Position numbers and translations under genes: made by a program. The notes under the pieces were generated by a model that saw nothing but the letters and a program-made list of their open reading frames with translations, did not search any database and was not told the DNA's origin. Positions 1 to 9,800 of a DNA stretch of 64,000 nt are shown here, piece after piece; the stretch's first letter is position 1, and the number at the start of each line of letters is the position of its first letter. The DNA comes from an uncultured Opitutaceae bacterium (lineage in GTDB: Bacteria; Verrucomicrobiota; Verrucomicrobiia; Opitutales; Opitutaceae): NCBI GenBank assembly GCA_903862935.1, contig CAIOZY010000040.1, positions 1 through 64,000 on the forward strand, in the 5' to 3' direction.

Positions 1-2
1 AC

Positions 3-89
3 AGAAAAATGAAATTAATCCAGCGCCGTGCCTACGGCTTCCGTTCGTTCAACAACTACCGCCTGCGCGTCATCGCTCAATGCGGTTAA
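3..89 (+). pseudogene. C-terminal end of an ISL3-like transposase
   Basis: An open frame enters from the left edge and stops at a TAA at 87-89. It encodes 28 residues ending in a basic, aromatic tail (AYGFRSFNNYRLRVIAQCG) that I recognise as the usual C-terminus of ISL3-type DDE transposases. The start is outside the window, so I cannot tell whether the element is intact or a remnant. About 33 bases downstream, 122-143 reads as a possible terminal inverted repeat (reverse complement begins GGGTCTACAGGAAAGTTT). The family call rests on a short tail only and is moderate. Confidence 0.55.
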
Positions 90-121
90 CCTCAACTCAA
101 CCCCCCTCCACACACCCCGGT

Positions 122-143
122 CCCCAAACTTTCCTGTAGACCC
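122..143. repeat. possible terminal inverted repeat of the left-edge IS
   Basis: On the minus strand this stretch begins GGGTCTACAGGAAAG, which resembles the ends of several ISL3-family elements and sits just beyond the transposase stop. The partner repeat would lie left of the window, so this cannot be confirmed here. Confidence 0.3.
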
Positions 144-181
144 CCCACTTCGGCCTTATGCCACCTTGGCTGAGTGAAGAT

Positions 182-255
182 TGGTGCGGTCGGCGAGAAT
201 CGAACTCGCGAGACCTGCTTGGAAGGCAGGAGTTTTACCACTAAACTACGACCGC
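182..255 (-). tRNA. tRNA-Gly (anticodon TCC)
   Basis: The minus strand folds as a canonical tRNA. The acceptor stem GCGGTCG pairs with CGACCGC, the D-loop region contains TAGTTTAGTGGTAA, the anticodon loop is CTTCCAA (anticodon TCC, reading GGA), and the T-loop is GTTCGATTC. The discriminator base is A and the 3' CCA is encoded. The mature tRNA without CCA is 185-255. Confidence 0.95.
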
Positions 256-413
256 AGACGATCGATGGACGGTAGGCTCGCCCCGAGCGGGCTGGCAAGC
301 CAAGATGGCGCCGGGAAAAATTTGGCTGAAGCGTTTTTCCCGGGACGGAAGCCTCCCTGACCCACCTTGCGCTTGGCACCCGGTCGCCGAGTCGATAGCA
401 TGATAAGACTAAC

Positions 414-1958
414 ATGATGCGTGTCTTCACGGGCTTGTCGGCCAGCGGGCGCTGGCTGGCTGGCTCCCTGGCGGCTCTGGCCATCGCCCGGGGCCTTGCA
501 GGCCAGACCGACACCCTTTCGGTCTCCGTCGGGCAGGAGTTTGTCGTTGTGGATGGCGGCAAGGCGACCCGCCATCTGCCTTTTCTCGCCTCCTTCAACC
601 AGCGGCAGATCGTCACCTTCAGCCAGCACCCCGACGCCGTCCTGTTTCCGACAACGGACGGGATGGTCGTCTCCTCCGACGGCGGGCAGACCTGGCCCGA
701 CTACGTCCAGAGCCAAAGCTTCTACATCTCCGGGATGGCCCGGCTCCAGGATGGTAGCCTTCTGGCCATGAGCTACATCACCCAGCGGGTCGGGCCGACC
801 GACAACTCGGCGTACTACTGGACCTCGACCGATGGCGGAGCGAACTGGACGGCCCGGGTCGGCAACGTTCACGTGCCCCAGAGCCAGGTGGTCCGAGGGG
901 CCAACTGGGGTGGATTCGTCTTCCACCGCTCGATCCTCACAATGCCCGACGGGTCGCTCCGAGCCACCATGTACGGCAACTTTGTCGGCGACTCGAAGTT
1001 CCGCTCGATCTGGGTGCGCTCGGACGACGGGGGCGCGAACTGGACGTTCGTCTCCACGATCGCCTACAGCTCGACCGTCGGATCGGAGGGGTTCTGCGAG
1101 CCTGTCGTTGTCCGCGCCGCCGACGGCTCGCTGCTGGTCGTCATGCGGACCGGGTCGACCTCCTACCCCCTGTACCAGGCGAGGTCGACCGACGGCGGAC
1201 TCACCTGGAGCCAGCCGACCACGTTGCCCGGAATGGATCCCACGCAGACGCTGAGCGTCGACCCGGACCTCACCCTGATGGCCAACGGCACGCTGGTCCT
1301 CAGCTACGGGCGCCCCACGGTGAACCTGCTGTTTTCTCTCGACGGGAGCGGTTACTCCTGGGGTTGGCGAACCCTGCCGGGGTTCTCGGCGTCGGCATCG
1401 TGTTACACCGGCGTTCGCGAGGTCTCCGCAAACCGGCTGCTCCTGGTGACCGACAACGGAACCCGCACCGCTATCCTCGGCAAGTACGTCAATGTCATAC
1501 GGACCTCCCCCCAGGTGAGCACGAGTCCGCACGCGGTGAACCTCTCCTCAAGAGGTTTCGTCGGCCTCGGCAGCCAGGCGCTGGTTGCGGGCTTCACGAT
1601 CGACGGGGACGGGCCCGCCACAGTCCTTCTCCGCGCCGTGGGCCCGACCCTGCTGTCGTACGGCGTGAACGGCGTCCTCGTCCACCCGCTGCTGACGCTC
1701 TACGACAAGGACAGCGCCGTGATCGCGACCATCACCGGGTGGGGGGTAGCGCCGACGCCCGGGCGTTCCTCCGTTCCGAGCTTTCTGCAGCCGGCGACGG
1801 CGGACATCTTTTCCAGGCTCTACGCCTTCGCGCTGCCCGACGGCTCGACCGACAGCGCCATGGTCGTGACCCTGCCGCCCGGCTCCTACACGGCCCAGGT
1901 CACCGGTGCGGACGGCGGCACGGGAGTGGCCCTTGCGGAGATCTACGAGCTGCGCTGA
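414..1958 (+). CDS. secreted sialidase-like (BNR/Asp-box) protein
   Basis: This is a 514-residue protein with an N-terminal signal peptide (about residues 1-30, ending near ARGLAGQ). Four Asp-box repeats of the S-x-D-x-G-x-x-W type lie near residues 87, 138, 202 and 259 (SSDGGQTW, STDGGANW, SDDGGANW, STDGGLTW). They support a six-bladed sialidase-type beta-propeller that would act on extracellular glycans. From about residue 375 a separate C-terminal domain contains GFTIDGDGPATVLLRAVGPT and ends in GVALAEIYELR. I associate this tail with many exported Opitutaceae proteins and guess it is a beta-sandwich surface or sorting module. The substrate cannot be read from the sequence; I did not identify a complete Arg triad. 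The gene is monocistronic and convergent with the PhoH gene. Confidence 0.8.
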   Translation: MMRVFTGLSASGRWLAGSLAALAIARGLAGQTDTLSVSVGQEFVVVDGGKATRHLPFLASFNQRQIVTFSQHPDAVLFPTTDGMVVSSDGGQTWPDYVQSQSFYISGMARLQDGSLLAMSYITQRVGPTDNSAYYWTSTDGGANWTARVGNVHVPQSQVVRGANWGGFVFHRSILTMPDGSLRATMYGNFVGDSKFRSIWVRSDDGGANWTFVSTIAYSSTVGSEGFCEPVVVRAADGSLLVVMRTGSTSYPLYQARSTDGGLTWSQPTTLPGMDPTQTLSVDPDLTLMANGTLVLSYGRPTVNLLFSLDGSGYSWGWRTLPGFSASASCYTGVREVSANRLLLVTDNGTRTAILGKYVNVIRTSPQVSTSPHAVNLSSRGFVGLGSQALVAGFTIDGDGPATVLLRAVGPTLLSYGVNGVLVHPLLTLYDKDSAVIATITGWGVAPTPGRSSVPSFLQPATADIFSRLYAFALPDGSTDSAMVVTLPPGSYTAQVTGADGGTGVALAEIYELR

Positions 1959-1985
1959 GGGAGTCCGACCCCGCAGCCCCGGGCA

Positions 1986-3542
1986 TCAGAGCAGGTCCGC
2001 AGCGAGCTCCGCGAGCCGGGAGCGCTCGCCCTTGGTCAGCTTGATGTGGGCCGCCATGAGCTGGCCCTTCATGCGATTGTGGCAGTAGACCAGGCCGTTG
2101 CTCCGGGAGTCCACGTAGGGGTTGTCGATCTGGTCGGGGTCTCCGATCAGCACGATCTTGGAACCCTCGGAAATGCGCGTGATCACGGTCTTCGCCTCGT
2201 GCGGGGTGAGCTGCTGCGACTCGTCGAGGATGAAGAAGCGCCGGGCGATCGAGCGGCCGCGGATGAAACCCAAGGCCTCGATCTCGACGATTCCCGTCCG
2301 CAGCAGCCGCTCGTAGGGCTTGACCATCCCCGGGTAGCTGTGGCCGTTCTGGGAAGGCTGCTGCTGGCCCGGGCCGGACAGGACCCTCTCGTCCCTGCGC
2401 TTCTGCTTTTTCTTGGAGACCTTCTTCAGGGCGAACTGCGGTTCCTTTGGAGGGTGCGACGGGATCAGCAGCTCCAGGGCGTCGTAATAGGGCTGCAGCC
2501 ACGGCCGCATCTTCTCGTCTAGGGTCCCCGGCAGGAAGCCGATGTCGCGGCCCAGCGAGATCACCGGCCTCGAGATCGACAGCCCGTCGTAGCGGGAGAA
2601 GTCGTCGCAGACCTGGTGCAGGGCGCACACCACCGACAGCAGCGTCTTGCCCGTCCCCGCCTTGCCGAAGCAGGTGACCAGGTGGATCGACTCGTCCAGG
2701 AGCGCATCCATCAGGAACTGCTGCTCGAGGTTTCGCGGGCGGATCGGGATCCCGCCGGGCGCCTTGACGTACTCGGGGATCTTGAGCCTTCGCACCAGGC
2801 CCTCGGGGTAGACCCGGGCGGGCATCGTCTTGCCCTCGTCGGAGCGCAGCAGCACGTACTCGTTCACGAGGAGCCCCTTCGAGTCCTCGCGGCCCAGGCC
2901 GAACTGGCCCTCGGAGCAGAAGCGCTGCATCTCGTAGATCGTCAGCGGGATCTCCCGGTAGCTCGCCTCCTCCATGTCCTCAGGGACCTTGTCGTTGAGA
3001 TAGTCCTCGGACTCCAGGCCCAGCGCCCGGGCCTTCAGCTGCACGTTGACGTCCTTGGTGACGAGAATCGTCGGCGGAGGGAACTGCTCCTGGACGTAGA
3101 GGGCCGCCGCGATGATCCGGTTGTCCTTCTTGGTCAGGTCCGGCAGGATCGTGCGCAGCCGGTCCATCGCGGGCGAGTGGCGGCCCGAGTCCAGCAGGGG
3201 GTTGATGATGATGAACAGGTTGCCCCCGTTGGGCAGCTCGATTCCCTCGTGCATGGACCGGGCGTCCGGCAGCAGCCCCTGGAGAATCCGGTGGACCCAG
3301 CGGGCGTTGCGGCCGCGCTCGGTGTTCTGCTCGTTCTTGATCGAGTCGAGCTCCTCGAGGACCTCGACCGGGATCGCGAGGTTGTTCTCCTCGAACTTAA
3401 AGACCGACTGGGGGTCGTGAAGCAGGACGTTCGTGTCGAGCACGAAGGTCTTAATTTTCGCCGAAACCTTTATCCGCGGTTTGAGGGCCGAAGCCCCGCG
3501 CAGGTTTTCCATCGGTGATTGTGAGCGGGTTACACACATCAT
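1986..3542 (-). CDS. PIN-PhoH family ATPase
   Basis: This is a 518-residue two-domain protein. An N-terminal PIN ribonuclease-like domain (about residues 30-160, FVLDTNVLLHDP with its acidic residues) is followed by a PhoH-type P-loop ATPase. The Walker A motif GKAGTGKT lies near residue 293, the Walker B region FFILDESQ near 434, and IVLIGDPDQID follows. The PIN-PhoH architecture (YlaK/PhoH2 type) is linked to RNA unwinding and cleavage in studied relatives; the role here is inferred. Two starts are possible: ATG at 3542, or ATG at 3512 just ahead of the conserved part. Neither has a strong ribosome-binding site. The gene diverges from the phosphate-binding-like gene across about 114 bases. 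Confidence 0.9.
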   Translation of the reverse strand: MMCVTRSQSPMENLRGASALKPRIKVSAKIKTFVLDTNVLLHDPQSVFKFEENNLAIPVEVLEELDSIKNEQNTERGRNARWVHRILQGLLPDARSMHEGIELPNGGNLFIIINPLLDSGRHSPAMDRLRTILPDLTKKDNRIIAAALYVQEQFPPPTILVTKDVNVQLKARALGLESEDYLNDKVPEDMEEASYREIPLTIYEMQRFCSEGQFGLGREDSKGLLVNEYVLLRSDEGKTMPARVYPEGLVRRLKIPEYVKAPGGIPIRPRNLEQQFLMDALLDESIHLVTCFGKAGTGKTLLSVVCALHQVCDDFSRYDGLSISRPVISLGRDIGFLPGTLDEKMRPWLQPYYDALELLIPSHPPKEPQFALKKVSKKKQKRRDERVLSGPGQQQPSQNGHSYPGMVKPYERLLRTGIVEIEALGFIRGRSIARRFFILDESQQLTPHEAKTVITRISEGSKIVLIGDPDQIDNPYVDSRSNGLVYCHNRMKGQLMAAHIKLTKGERSRLAELAADLL

Positions 3543-3656
3543 GCACGATCCCGCCGATTTGTCGATTAGGAACGAAATTTATCGTGTCCCTAAGAGGGAC
3601 TTCTGCAGAATCGTAACACAAAGGCCACGCCGCCTCCCCCAACTCTTCTCGCAGCC

Positions 3657-4712
3657 ATGCCGACCCGAGCCGTTCCTTCCCTGTTCGCTCTCTGCCTGCG
3701 CACCCTGTGGATAGCGCCGATCCTAGCGTTTCTCTGCCGGGCCGCAGCCGGCGGAGTCGACCCGGCCATCCCCGCCTACCTCCCGGAGGGGCCTGCATCC
3801 GGCACGGTTTCCTGCTTGGGGGCGGACAATATGAACGGGATCCTGGACCGCTGGGCCCGGGCACTGGCGAGGATTCACCCGGGCCTCCGGCTCGAGGTCG
3901 CCCGCAATACCCGGCTTTCGGCCGAGGGTCTTGACGCGCTCCTCGAGGGCCGCACGCAGGTCGCGCCGTTTGTCCGAGAGATCTACCCGGCGGAACGCCG
4001 GCGGTTTCTCGAGCGGTTCGGGCACGAGCCCCTCCTGGTCTGGGTCGCGGGCGGAAGCTACGCCACCAAGCACAACACCCACGCGATCGCGATTTACGTC
4101 AACGCGGCCAACCCCCTGAAGGGAATCTCGCTCGGCCAGCTCGAGAGAATCTTCTCGGGCAGCGCGCCAGCCCCGATTCTGACTTGGGGCCAGCTCGGCC
4201 TCTCCGGCGAGTGGGCCGGCCGGCCGGTGCGCGCCTACGGGATGCCGCGCCTGCGCGGGACGGGGAACCCTCCGGGGATCGTCAATTACTTTGAGCAGCG
4301 GATTCTCGGGGGCAGGGAGTTCGGCGCCGGCGTGGCCGAAGTGCCCGACCGCGCCGGCGTGGAGTCCCTGGACGGCATCGTCCGGGCCGTCGCCTCGGAC
4401 CCAGGCGGAATCGGCTACAGCGGGTTCGGAAACCGGACCGGGGGCGTGAGGGCCGTTCCGGTCGCCGAGGCCGACACCGGACCCTTTGTTGCGGGGACGC
4501 CGGAAACGGTCGCGGACCGCACCTATCCCTTGAGCCGGCAGATCTACCTGTGTGTCAACCGTCTGCCCGGGCAGCCCCTGTCCGGGCCAATCCGCCAGCT
4601 CCTGCGCTATGCCCTGAGCCGGGAGGGCCAGGAGGACATCGCAGCCGACCCGGCGGGCTTCCTGCCGCTGTCTGCTGCAAACGCCCTGGCGGAACGCGCA
4701 AAGCTCGACTGA
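3657..4712 (+). CDS. PstS-like periplasmic substrate-binding protein
   Basis: This is a 351-residue exported protein with a signal peptide (about residues 1-31) and the fold signatures of phosphate-type binding proteins. These include an early GTVSCLGADNMNGILDRWA segment and the NPLKGISLGQLERIFSG motif, typical of PstS-like proteins. No pstCAB genes are adjacent, so it may be a stand-alone binding protein, a sensor or a periplasmic scavenger. The ligand is most likely phosphate but this is family-level inference. The gene is single, divergent from phoH and followed by a strong intrinsic terminator at 4750-4788. Confidence 0.8.
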   Translation: MPTRAVPSLFALCLRTLWIAPILAFLCRAAAGGVDPAIPAYLPEGPASGTVSCLGADNMNGILDRWARALARIHPGLRLEVARNTRLSAEGLDALLEGRTQVAPFVREIYPAERRRFLERFGHEPLLVWVAGGSYATKHNTHAIAIYVNAANPLKGISLGQLERIFSGSAPAPILTWGQLGLSGEWAGRPVRAYGMPRLRGTGNPPGIVNYFEQRILGGREFGAGVAEVPDRAGVESLDGIVRAVASDPGGIGYSGFGNRTGGVRAVPVAEADTGPFVAGTPETVADRTYPLSRQIYLCVNRLPGQPLSGPIRQLLRYALSREGQEDIAADPAGFLPLSAANALAERAKLD

Positions 4713-4749
4713 CAACCCGTTTCCGCCGGTTCGGACCTCTAAAAAAGAT

Positions 4750-4788
4750 GGGCGGGCCGCCTACCCCTAAGCGGCCCGCCCTGATTTT
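4750..4788 (+). terminator. intrinsic terminator after the PstS-like gene
   Basis: A perfect 11-bp GC-rich stem (GGGCGGGCCGC, 4750-4760, with GCGGCCCGCCC, 4771-4781) encloses a 10-base loop. It is followed by a T-rich tail, TGATTTTC. Confidence 0.8.
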
Positions 4789-5034
4789 CTTACTAACCCC
4801 AAATCTCCGCCGCTAAGCGGGGGAGAACGCACACTCTGACCGCCCCAGCCCCTAAAGGTTCCCCTGTCCTGGCCCATTCCCTCGAAAAAGTGGCCAAAAC
4901 CGCAGAACTTTTGATCCGGGCCGGTGTCAGAGGCCCAAGTCCCTCGCCCTTTCTACAGCGACATTGCATTTTGACCGGGAAAAGGGCTAGGATTCCTCCC
5001 GTCTCAACCCGGTTAACCCGAACCCCCTCCATCC
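4789..5034. other. intergenic region, no gene seen
   Basis: Together with the terminator, this makes a gap of about 320 bases between the PstS-like gene and the coiled-coil gene. It holds no credible ORF; the one minus-strand frame is compositionally unlike a protein. A weak promoter-like pair (TTGCAT at 4965, TAGGAT at 4988) could serve the downstream gene. No repeat or RNA structure stands out. Confidence 0.4.
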
Positions 5035-5847
5035 ATGTGGCAAAAACTTAAGGAACAACTTCCCGGCATCCTGCTCACCGCCGTACTGATCACCGCGGCC
5101 GCCTTTCTCATCCACTACCAGACCGTTAAGGAGATGACCGCGCGCCAGGACGCGGCGCTTGCGCCCCTGCGCGAGCAGAACGAGGCCCTCAAGGCCTCGG
5201 CCGAGGACAACCGCCAGCAGATCGCAGCGACCAACCAGCTGCTCAAGAACGCGATCTCGAAGCGGGAGGCCGACCTTTTCCGCACCGACGAGGAGATCCA
5301 GAAGCTCAATAACGAGCGGATGAGCGCGCTTGCGGAGGCGATCGCCAAGAAGGTGCAGCCCTACAACCCGCTGCCCAAGTCGCCCGAGGAGGCGGCCCGC
5401 ATGCAAAACGAGCAGGTCGACAAGGTGTCCTCGCGGATGGCCGACAAGATCAAGCCGATCCTGGACCAGATGGCCAACGACCAGCACCTGACCCGCGATT
5501 CGATCATGGATTACAGCCGCAAGATCTCCGACCAGGTCGGCGTGGTGCTCACCGCCGAGATGGCGAAGAACCAGAAGCTCAACAACAATCTCCAGCAGAC
5601 CCAGGCCACGGCCCAGGACGCGATCGCCCTGTCCCATGAGATCACGGCGCTTTACCTGAGCTCCTTCAAGGACCAGGGCCTTATCACCCGGCTGCTCACC
5701 CTTCCGGCAAACGTCGTCAAGGACGCTACCAGCCTGAGCATCGTCAACAGCAGCGAGCGCAAAAAAATCGAGGCGAGCCTGTTCGATCGGATGAACCAGA
5801 TCGAGAAGCGCCTGGGTGAGATCCAGGCCCAGAATCCGAAGAACTGA
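5035..5847 (+). CDS. membrane-anchored coiled-coil protein, function unknown
   Basis: This is a 270-residue protein with one N-terminal transmembrane segment (about residues 11-27, ILLTAVLITAAAFLI). A long, charged, Gln- and Glu-rich region (about 35-115) follows and reads as a coiled coil. The rest is mainly helical and rich in Lys, Asp and Gln, with a less polar stretch near 200-235. No catalytic motif is visible. The topology suggests a periplasmic or cytoplasmic tethered rod. The gene is followed after 29 bases by the quinone oxidoreductase gene on the same strand, which may be coincidental. I do not recognise the family. Confidence 0.75.
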   Translation: MWQKLKEQLPGILLTAVLITAAAFLIHYQTVKEMTARQDAALAPLREQNEALKASAEDNRQQIAATNQLLKNAISKREADLFRTDEEIQKLNNERMSALAEAIAKKVQPYNPLPKSPEEAARMQNEQVDKVSSRMADKIKPILDQMANDQHLTRDSIMDYSRKISDQVGVVLTAEMAKNQKLNNNLQQTQATAQDAIALSHEITALYLSSFKDQGLITRLLTLPANVVKDATSLSIVNSSERKKIEASLFDRMNQIEKRLGEIQAQNPKN

Positions 5848-5876
5848 CCGGCGCTGAGACGGCGCTAGCCCCTGAG

Positions 5877-6845
5877 ATGCTGGCTATCCGGATCCACGAG
5901 ATCGGCGGAGCCGACAAGCTTTGCGCCGATGAGATCCCTCTTCCCGTGCCAAAGCCCGGGGAGGTGCGCATCCGGGTCGAGGCCGCCGGGCTCAACTTCA
6001 TCGACACCTACAACCGCAGCGGGCTCTATCCCGTGCCGCTGCCGTTCACCCTGGGCCAGGAGGCGGCCGGGATCATCACCGCCCTCGGAGAGGGGGTTTC
6101 TGGGCTCAAGCCCGGGGACCGTGTGGCCACCGCCGGGGGGTCCGGCTGCTACGCCCAGGAGGCTGTCGCCCCCGCGTCCCGCGTGGTGCGCACGCCCGAG
6201 GGGATCAGCTCCCGGCAGGCGGCGGCTGTCCTCGCCCAGGGGGTGACGGCCCACTTCCTCGCCTGCGACACGTTTCCCTTGAAGCCGGGCGACACCGCCC
6301 TCGTCCACGCTGCAGCCGGGGGCGTGGGGCTGCTCCTCGTCCAGATTGCCAAGCTCCGGGGAGCCCGGGTGATCGCAACTGCGGGGACCGACGAGAAGGC
6401 GGCGATAGCCCGGGAGGCCGGGGCAGACGAGGTGATTGTCTACACCCGGGACGACTTCGCCGCCGCGACCCGGCGCCTAACGGGCGGGCGCGGCGTCGAC
6501 GTCGTCTATGACGGGGTCGGCAAGCAGACCTTCGCTGGGAGCCTCGACAGCCTGAGGCCGCGGGGCCTGCTTGCGACCTACGGGAACGCCAGCGGGGCGG
6601 TGCCGCCGTTTGCGCCGCTGCTGCTCGCGCAGAAGGGGTCCCTCTTCATCACCCGTCCTACGGCGGTCCACTACACGCAAACGCAGGCCGAACTCCAGGC
6701 CCGCGCCTCGGACTTGTTCGGGTGGATGGAGCGGGGCGAACTCAACGTCCGCGTGTGCGCCGAGTTTCCCCTGGCGCAGGCCGCGGAGGCCCACCGGGCC
6801 ATCGAGGGCCGGCGGACTACGGGCAAGGTTCTCCTTGTGCCGTAG
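5877..6845 (+). CDS. qor: NADPH:quinone oxidoreductase (zinc-less MDR family)
   Basis: This is a 322-residue medium-chain dehydrogenase/reductase of the QOR class. It begins with MLAIRIHEIGG and has the GroES-like N-terminal domain with the GLNFIDTYNRSGLYP motif diagnostic of quinone reductases. The Rossmann nucleotide-binding loop AAAGGVGLLLVQIAK lies near residue 143. The Cys and His zinc ligands of alcohol dehydrogenases are absent, as expected. It would reduce quinones or related enones with NADPH in the cytosol. Length is normal for the family. The gene is convergent with the S41 peptidase gene, with 18 bases between the stops. Confidence 0.93.
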   Translation: MLAIRIHEIGGADKLCADEIPLPVPKPGEVRIRVEAAGLNFIDTYNRSGLYPVPLPFTLGQEAAGIITALGEGVSGLKPGDRVATAGGSGCYAQEAVAPASRVVRTPEGISSRQAAAVLAQGVTAHFLACDTFPLKPGDTALVHAAAGGVGLLLVQIAKLRGARVIATAGTDEKAAIAREAGADEVIVYTRDDFAAATRRLTGGRGVDVVYDGVGKQTFAGSLDSLRPRGLLATYGNASGAVPPFAPLLLAQKGSLFITRPTAVHYTQTQAELQARASDLFGWMERGELNVRVCAEFPLAQAAEAHRAIEGRRTTGKVLLVP

Positions 6846-6863
6846 CGGCCGGCCCCGACGGGC

Positions 6864-9800
6864 TCAGTGCTTGTCCGGCCAGGTCGGAACCGGCGGGAGC
6901 GGAAGGGTCGGGCTCGCGGTCTTCAGGGCGTCCATCACCTCGGCGATGGCCCGGTCGAGCTGCTGGTCGTCGCCGGCAAACTCCTTGGCCGGGTCGTTGT
7001 CGACGTAGATGTCCGGCTCGACCCCGTGCCCCTCGATGACCCAGGACTTGCCGTCCTTCTGGTAGGGCCCGGACTCCGGGGTGGACAGGAATCCGCCGTC
7101 GGTGGCGATCGGTTGGAAGCCACGGATCCCGACGACCCCGCCCCAAGTGCGCTGGCCGATGATCTTGCCCATCTTCGCCGCGCGGAAGCGGTAGGGGAAA
7201 ATGTCGCCGTCGGAGGCCGAGAGCTGGTTGGCGAGCATCACCATCGGGCCGACCAGCATGTCCTTGGGGTTGGGCACCGGCTGGCCGTTGCGGGAGATCT
7301 CGATCATGACCATCTCGCGGCGGAGCCGCTCGAGGATCATGGGCGAGACGAACCCGCCGCCGTTGCCGCGGTCGTCGATGATCAGGGCGCGCTTGCCCAG
7401 CTGCGGGTAGAAGTGCTTCACGAACTCGTCCAGGCCCTCGAGCCCCATGTCGGGGATGTGGATGTAGCCGACCTGCCCGCCGGTCTTCGCCGAGACGGTT
7501 TCGGTGTTGTGGCGGACCCAGTTGTAGTAGTACAGGGGGGCCTCGTCCCCGATCGGGACCACGGTCACATCGCGGGCGCCCTCGTCCGCGGGCTTTGAGT
7601 TAACCCGCAGGACGACCTGCTTGCCGGCGGTTCCAATCAGCGAGGCGTAGATGTTCTCCATGGAGCGCACGGGCTTCCCGTCGACCGCCAGGATGAAGTC
7701 CCCCTCCTTGACGTTGACCCCGATCTCCGTGAGCGGCGAGCGGGTCGCCGCCTGCCAGTTCTCCCCGCTTAAGATCCGGTCGACCCGGTAGGCGCGGCTC
7801 GCCGGGTCGCGCGAGAGCTCGGCTCCCAACAGACCCGTCCTGATCCGCGGCGCCATCGGCCGGTCGCCGCCGCCCACGTAGGTGTGGCCGATGTGCAGCT
7901 CCGCGATCAGTTCGCCGATCAGGTAGGTCAGGTCGTTGCGGTGCTGCACGTACGGCAGGAGCGCCGCGTACTTGGCGCGCATCGCCGGCCAGTCGACCCC
8001 GTGCATGTTGGGGGCGTAGAAGTAGTCGCGCATGCGCCGCCAGGACTCGCTGTAGATCTCGGCCCACTCGGCGGGGCGGTCCAGGTGCATCTCCAGCCCG
8101 GCGAGCGGCACCTTGTCCTTCATCTCGACCTTGGCCGCGGGCATGTCCACGAAGGCGTAGTCCTTGCCCTCCCTCACAAGCATCTTCTTGCCGTCGGCCG
8201 TGATCTCAAAGCGCTCGGCTTTGCCGATCTCGGTCTCCTTGCGGTCCTTCAGGCTGAACGATGCGATCGTCCCGCCGCCGGGGCCCTCCGCGTCCTCGCC
8301 ACGGACGTCGAGCGGCTCGCTCATCGTCCGCAGATAGTAGACCGCGTCGCCGACCTGGCGCAGGCTCGAGTAGTTGGCCGGCGCGACGGGCAGCCCGACC
8401 ACCCGGTCGGCCAGGCCGTCGACATCCACCTTGACCGACACCGGCTTCGGCGGGGCCTTCTCGTCCTTCGCCTCGGCGGGCTTGGCCGATTCCTTGCCGA
8501 CGGCGACCTCGTCGCTCTGCGGCTTCAGGGGGGACTCGGTGTCCTTGGCAAGCGCGAGCAGGTAGACCCGCTGCATGTTGCTGTAGGAGTGGTTGAACTC
8601 GGTGTCGCTGAAGGTCGGATGGAAGTCGCGGCTCGAGGCGAACAGCAGGAACTTGCCGTCGTCGCTGAACCGGGGCGAGTCGGCCTCGTACCAGCTCTCG
8701 GTTGCCAGGTAGCCCTTCTTCGCCTCGAGCGAGTACAGGTGGATCCCCGACATGCCGTAGTCCTCCTCCTGGGTGTAGGCGACCCACAGGGAGTCAGGGG
8801 ACCAGACGTACTGGCTGAACTCCCGGCTCGGGTTCGCCGCGACCAGGGTCACCGCCTTGGTGTCCACCTCGACGTAGCGCAGGCGCTGGGCCCGGTCGCC
8901 CCAGAGGAGCTTCTTACTGTCGGGAGACCACACCGGCTTGAAGTAGGCCGTGTCGGCGCCCCGGGTCACCTGCACCGGCTCGCCGCGGCCGTCCTGGGGC
9001 CGCACGTACAGCTCGGTCTCGCCGGTGGCGTCGGACACGTAGGCGATCCACTTGCCGTCGGGCGACCACGAGGCCCCGCGCTCGTGCACCGCCGGGGTGT
9101 CCGTGAGGTTGCGCACCGCGCCGTGCTTGGCCGGCACCGTGAAGAGATCGCCGCGGGCGACCGCGACCACCCGCTTGCCGTCGGGGGCCGGATCGACCTC
9201 GGTGACGAACTTCGAGACATCCGTCAGGCCCCCGCGTTGCAGGGCGAGATCCTCCTGGACCGAGATGGGAACCGCGCGGGCCACCCCGGTCGCCAGGTCA
9301 AACAGCCAGATGCGGCCCGCCTGCTCGAAGGCGATCGCTCCCTTGCCGAGCGAGGGGAACTTGATGTCGTAGTCGGCGAAGTGCGTGTGCTGGGCCGTCT
9401 GCTTGGTGGCTAGGTCGTAGGAGAACAGGTTCATCCGACCGTCCCGGTCCGAGATGAAGTAGATGCGGTTGTTCGGCGCCCACATCGGGATGATGTCCTG
9501 GGCGGGGTTGTTCGTGATGTTCTCCAGGGAGCCCGTCTTGAAGTCGAAGATCCAGATATCGTCGGCCTGGCCGCCCCGGTACTGCTTCCAGGTTCGGAAT
9601 TCCCGGAAGATGCGGTTGTAGGCCATCTTGGAATCGTCCGGCGAGAAGGACATGAAGCCTCCCATGGGGACGGGGATCTGCCGGGGCAGGTCGGCGTCGG
9701 GCCCGACGGCGTAGAGCATGCCGACAAAGTCGTTGAACGAACGCATCCGGGAGCGGAAGACGACCGCCGGCTCCTTGTTCTTCCAGGCCATCACCAGGTT

